A stretch of DNA of 8,924 bases from an uncultured Halomicronema sp. GTDB taxonomy: Bacteria > Cyanobacteriota > Cyanobacteriia > Phormidesmidales > Phormidesmidaceae. Under the pieces are notes generated by a model. That model saw only the letters and a program-made list of their open reading frames with translations. It did no database searches and was not told the DNA's origin. The translations under genes were made by a program, and so were the position numbers. Shown one piece after another: positions 6,647 through 8,924 of this stretch; within the stretch, counting starts at the first letter, position 1, and every line of letters starts with the position of its first letter. The stretch is taken from contig CALCPB010000156.1 of assembly GCA_937897665.1 (NCBI GenBank), positions 1 through 8,924 on the forward strand, written 5' to 3'.

Positions 6647-6691
6647 ATCCTCACCTTAGCAAGGAGTTTGTTTTACAGAATAGTTTTCATC

Positions 6692-6726
6692 AAAAAAGAG
6701 CGTCGCCGGTCGGGCAACGCTCTTTT
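6692..6726 (-). terminator. Intrinsic terminator of the DUF4912 gene
   Basis: On the minus strand the arms AAAAGAGCGTTGCC (6726 to 6713) and GGCGACGCTCTTTT (6707 to 6694) form a 14-pair stem with a 5-base loop, followed by a run of six U (6697 to 6692). One pair is G-U on the minus strand but a C/A mismatch on the plus strand, so the structure fits minus-strand transcription. It lies 28 bp past the DUF4912 stop codon. Confidence 0.88.
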
Positions 6727-6753
6727 GATTAACTTCTGGATATTAGGCAGTAG

Positions 6754-7995
6754 TTAGACGAGCCACTCTTCAACCGCATCTTCTTTCGTATTGGTTCGAC
6801 GGTAAGGCGTTTCACGGTTGAACTTCATGTGAATAGCCCGGTTTTGTTCACCGTCAGCTGCGACTGCAAAGATGGGATAGTCAATGAGCCCGTCTTGGAA
6901 AGACATTTGGAACCGGAAAGTGCCATCCGAGTTGAGCTTAATGGGCTTGCCACCAACTGTCACAGTTGCATCAGGCTCTGTTGCACCATAAACAATCAGT
7001 TCAGCATCGGCCACTAGCCAAAACTCACGGGGGCGAATTGGCGGTGCCGATGCCGAGAAGCCCGCACCTGACATAGTGAGCCCCGACATGGTCGGCACTT
7101 CGCTAGCCCACATGCCAACGCCCGAAGGGAAGACATAGGAACTCACTGGCATGGCGAAAGAGCTGACTGCCGACCCCGGTACATGCTGCATTGAGCCGAA
7201 CAGCGAGCCCGCAATCCGCTGAGCCTCAGCAGATTCCGCCATACCGAAGATTTCTTCGTAAAGCTCGTTGCTCCCGTAGGCGGTTTCCACTCGTTTGGTG
7301 GGGTGAGTAAGAGTAGTAATCGTTGTGCCACGCAGGTCTTGATCCCAACCAACGGTCATGAAGTGATCTTCAATCCAGTCGGAGGGGTAGACGGGAGGAA
7401 TATGTACCTGAGCCGAGCGGGCCAGCAACAGCCAGCGGCCATCGTTGCACAGATAGCCAATCTCGATCGCATAGTCGCGATCGCTAACAGGAATGGGTAA
7501 GTACCATTCTCGAGCCATCTCATCGCATTCGTACTGCTGCAAGCTATGGGGGGCCTGATAGTTCATATCGATATCAGTGACATCGTAAAAACGCAGGGCT
7601 AAACGAGCCCCTCCCTGACGGCGCAGCTCTTCCTTATGGCTGTTAGGAATATCCCAATAGGTGTAGGCCCATTGCGGGTCGCGGGGCATCAAAACAATCC
7701 GGCTCTCACCATAGCCACTGGGCAAATCAGGCAAGCCTTCATCAACTGACGCTAAGACTTCTGCGGGAATCGGCTCAGTCGAGGGAATAAACTTAGATGC
7801 TTCAACTTCGGTTTGCCCCTCAACACTGGCAGCAGGGGCAGGCACAGAAGCGGTACGACGAGTCTGAGCCGCCTGAATGGCATCAATCAGCTCAGATTTG
7901 CGCATGCGACTGTAGCGCGAGACCTCATACTCGCTGGCAACTCGACGCAGTTGCCGTAGCGTCATGTCATCAAGAGACGGGATCGACTGGGACAT
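6754..7995 (-). CDS. DUF4912 protein with N-terminal Rho-N/SAP-like helices
   Basis: It encodes 413 residues; function unknown. Residues 10-42 (DMTLRQLRRVASEYEVSRYS, then RMRKSELIDAIQ) match the helix-extended-helix pattern of Rho N-terminal or SAP nucleic-acid-binding domains. A linker follows, then the DUF4912 domain at about 97-202 (SRIVLMPRDPQWAYTYWDIP at the start, QVHIPPVYPSDWIED at the end). Residues 253-320 are a Gly/Ser/Met/Pro-rich linker. The C-terminal domain (324-400) is beta-rich: FWLVADAELIVYGATEPDAT, then VGGKPIKLNSDGTFRFQMSF and DYPIFAVAADGEQNR. It resembles an Ig-like or adhesive beta sandwich and ends in a charged TNTKEDAVEEW tail. There is no signal peptide. ATG 7995 is chosen because AGGAG lies eight bases upstream; GTG 8004 would overlap that site. 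A strong terminator follows, so it is probably monocistronic. Confidence 0.88.
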   Translation of the reverse strand: MSQSIPSLDDMTLRQLRRVASEYEVSRYSRMRKSELIDAIQAAQTRRTASVPAPAASVEGQTEVEASKFIPSTEPIPAEVLASVDEGLPDLPSGYGESRIVLMPRDPQWAYTYWDIPNSHKEELRRQGGARLALRFYDVTDIDMNYQAPHSLQQYECDEMAREWYLPIPVSDRDYAIEIGYLCNDGRWLLLARSAQVHIPPVYPSDWIEDHFMTVGWDQDLRGTTITTLTHPTKRVETAYGSNELYEEIFGMAESAEAQRIAGSLFGSMQHVPGSAVSSFAMPVSSYVFPSGVGMWASEVPTMSGLTMSGAGFSASAPPIRPREFWLVADAELIVYGATEPDATVTVGGKPIKLNSDGTFRFQMSFQDGLIDYPIFAVAADGEQNRAIHMKFNRETPYRRTNTKEDAVEEWLV

Positions 7996-8003
7996 AAGAT
8001 TCA

Positions 8004-8008
8004 CTCCT
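8004..8008 (-). promoter_or_regulatory. Shine-Dalgarno of the DUF4912 gene
   Basis: AGGAG (within TTAGGAG on the minus strand) lies eight bases before ATG 7995 and overlaps the alternative GTG at 8004. It decides the start. Confidence 0.75.
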
Positions 8009-8327
8009 AACGCGGTGAGATAGCCATAAAAATCGCCGGGGATCGAAACTCACAACTTGGGGATCACGAGTTGGCCATACTATGACAGATCTATATCAAT
8101 TCCAGCAACCCCTATGACGCAGACACTTAAAGGCTTTCAACGGTAAAACAAGCTTTTTGGGGATCGCAATGTCTTGCTTCCATGACATGAGGATTTCGGC
8201 CTACTCAAATATCATATTTTCATGACTTCTTGATCTCCGCTCACTTTTAGTCAGTTGTGAAGGCGTCTACAGACCTGGAATAGCGGGTGACTGGCGTGGT
8301 TGAATAGCGAATGAAAAAGTGTGTGCG
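8009..8327. promoter_or_regulatory. Divergent intergenic region between the DUF4912 and DUF2993 genes
   Basis: About 319 bp with no gene. GGGGATC occurs three times (8038-8044, 8059-8065, 8159-8165). The middle copy sits within a CAACT (8053-8057)/AGTTG (8069-8073) inverted repeat, suggesting an operator, by inference. A -10-like TAGTAT lies on the minus strand at 8077-8082. On the plus side TTGTGA at 8255-8260 followed after 17 bases by GAATAG (8278-8283) is a weak promoter candidate for the DUF2993 gene. GAATAGCG is repeated at 8278 and 8302. Confidence 0.4.
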
Positions 8328-8332
8328 AGGAG
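8328..8332 (+). promoter_or_regulatory. Shine-Dalgarno of the DUF2993 gene
   Basis: AGGAG lies seven bases before GTG 8340, the only GTG of the three in the repeat that opens the DUF2993 reading frame. It decides the start. Confidence 0.7.
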
Positions 8333-8335
8333 TCA

Positions 8336-8348
8336 GTGAGTGAGTGAG
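8336..8348 (+). repeat. GTGA tetranucleotide repeat at the start codon
   Basis: Three tandem GTGA units followed by G place a GTG in each of the three frames (8336, 8340, 8344). Only the middle one reads into the DUF2993 gene. The first reads three codons to a stop, and the third stops after about a dozen codons. Confidence 0.6.
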
Positions 8349-8924
8349 TTTTCTCCAAGCCAGGCGAGGGGAAGTCGAGTAATCAGCCGGATACTGCCGC
8401 CTGCCATTCGATTTTGGTTATCCACACAACTCGACCATGTGGAAAATTTGAACTTCCAGATTGAGGGGCGCGATCGCGACTTACTCTCAGGTCACATTCC
8501 GGAAGTCGTTCTGTCCGCGCAGAAAGCCATCTATCAGGGCATTCACTTGAGTCAAGCGGATGTCAAAGCCAGCGGCATCCGCGTCAATTTAGGTCAAGTG
8601 CTTCGTCGCAAGCCTTTGCGCTTGCTGGCGGCCTTCCCCATCAGTGGTCAGGTGTTTCTCACCACAGCTGATTTCAATCAATCCTTACAGTCACCGCTCT
8701 TAGGTACGGGCCTCTATGACCTGCTGCGCCTGCTCAGCCAAGCCCAATCAGAGGCTTCTCACCTACAGGCGGTCTTGCAAGCCCTGCCCAACCACACGGT
8801 GTTGCCCCACTACCGTCCCACCGCCAGCATCAAAGCAGAGCAGATCATTCTGCGGCTCATACCCGATCAGCAAGCCGATTTGCCGCCGCTCGCGCTCGCC
8901 ACACAATTGATGGTTCAAAATGGG
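8340..8924 (+). CDS. DUF2993 (LmeA-like) lipid-binding family protein, 3' truncated by window end
   Basis: 195 codons are visible with no stop, so the gene continues beyond the window. The protein belongs to DUF2993; the mycobacterial relative LmeA binds phospholipid and acts in envelope lipoglycan assembly, whereas the cyanobacterial role is unknown. Family marks seen are ILPPAIRFWLSTQLDHVENL (18-37), the strand IEGRDRDLLSGHIPEVVLSA (41-60) with its L-x-G turn, AIYQGIHLSQADVKASGIRV (63-82), LRRKPLRLLAAFPISGQVFL (88-107) and TADFNQSLQSPLL (109-121), the last two being the most typical. No cleavable signal peptide is obvious. GTG 8340 is chosen because TGA directly precedes it in frame and AGGAG lies seven bases upstream. 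A HIP1 site falls inside at 8470-8477. Confidence 0.88.
   Translation, partial: MSEFSPSQARGSRVISRILPPAIRFWLSTQLDHVENLNFQIEGRDRDLLSGHIPEVVLSAQKAIYQGIHLSQADVKASGIRVNLGQVLRRKPLRLLAAFPISGQVFLTTADFNQSLQSPLLGTGLYDLLRLLSQAQSEASHLQAVLQALPNHTVLPHYRPTASIKAEQIILRLIPDQQADLPPLALATQLMVQNG

Noticed and set aside
1..8924. CRISPR arrays, tRNA or rRNA genes, phage or defence genes
   Set aside because: No regularly spaced direct repeats, no tRNA T-loop signature with matching arms, and no recognised phage, toxin-antitoxin or restriction proteins were found on reading both strands.

Overview
The window looks like a cyanobacterial chromosome, probably from a filamentous or Leptolyngbya-like lineage, though the genus is a guess. 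The palindrome GCGATCGC (HIP1), typical of many cyanobacteria, occurs at least ten times (starts near 226, 927, 3009, 3232, 4335, 4590, 5548, 6060, 7477, 8470), against about 0.14 expected by chance. Most of the genes also belong to families that are confined to or typical of cyanobacteria and plastids: a group 2 sigma factor, a Ycf49-like DUF2499 protein, CsaB, a DUF2358 protein, a DUF4912 protein and a DUF2993 protein.

Layout. 1-482 has no convincing gene and is the upstream region of a sigma-70 group 2 factor (483-1436, +). A perfect 16-bp inverted repeat (1579-1618) separates it from two convergent minus-strand genes: a small BON-like hypothetical (1652-1918) and a Ycf49-like membrane protein (1992-2300). 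csaB (2467-3549, +) is divergent from these. A 468-bp intergenic stretch (3550-4017) holds a 77-bp MITE-like element with 11-bp terminal inverted repeats and a 6-bp flanking direct repeat, plus a hairpin. A 501-residue coiled-coil and disordered protein follows (4018-5523, +).

The right half has a minus-strand block: a DUF4912 protein with a Rho-N/SAP-like N-terminus (6754-7995), a clear intrinsic terminator (6692-6726), then a translationally coupled pair made of a 186-residue conserved protein (6086-6646) and a SnoaL-like DUF2358 protein (5691-6086). After a 344-bp divergent intergenic region, a DUF2993 (LmeA-like) gene starts at a GTG inside a GTGA repeat (8340) and runs off the right end.

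No single multi-gene pathway is evident. The set reads as core and lineage-specific housekeeping genes (transcription control, envelope polysaccharide modification, several conserved unknowns). I found no CRISPR array, tRNA, rRNA, prophage, defence island or complete insertion sequence. The least explained items are the small inverted-repeat element at 3711-3787, the long coiled-coil protein with short conserved-looking motifs, and the coupled 186-residue/DUF2358 pair. Where a ribosome-binding site or family homology favoured it, I moved a start downstream of the longest open frame; this applies to the sigma factor, csaB, the DUF2358 gene and the DUF4912 gene.
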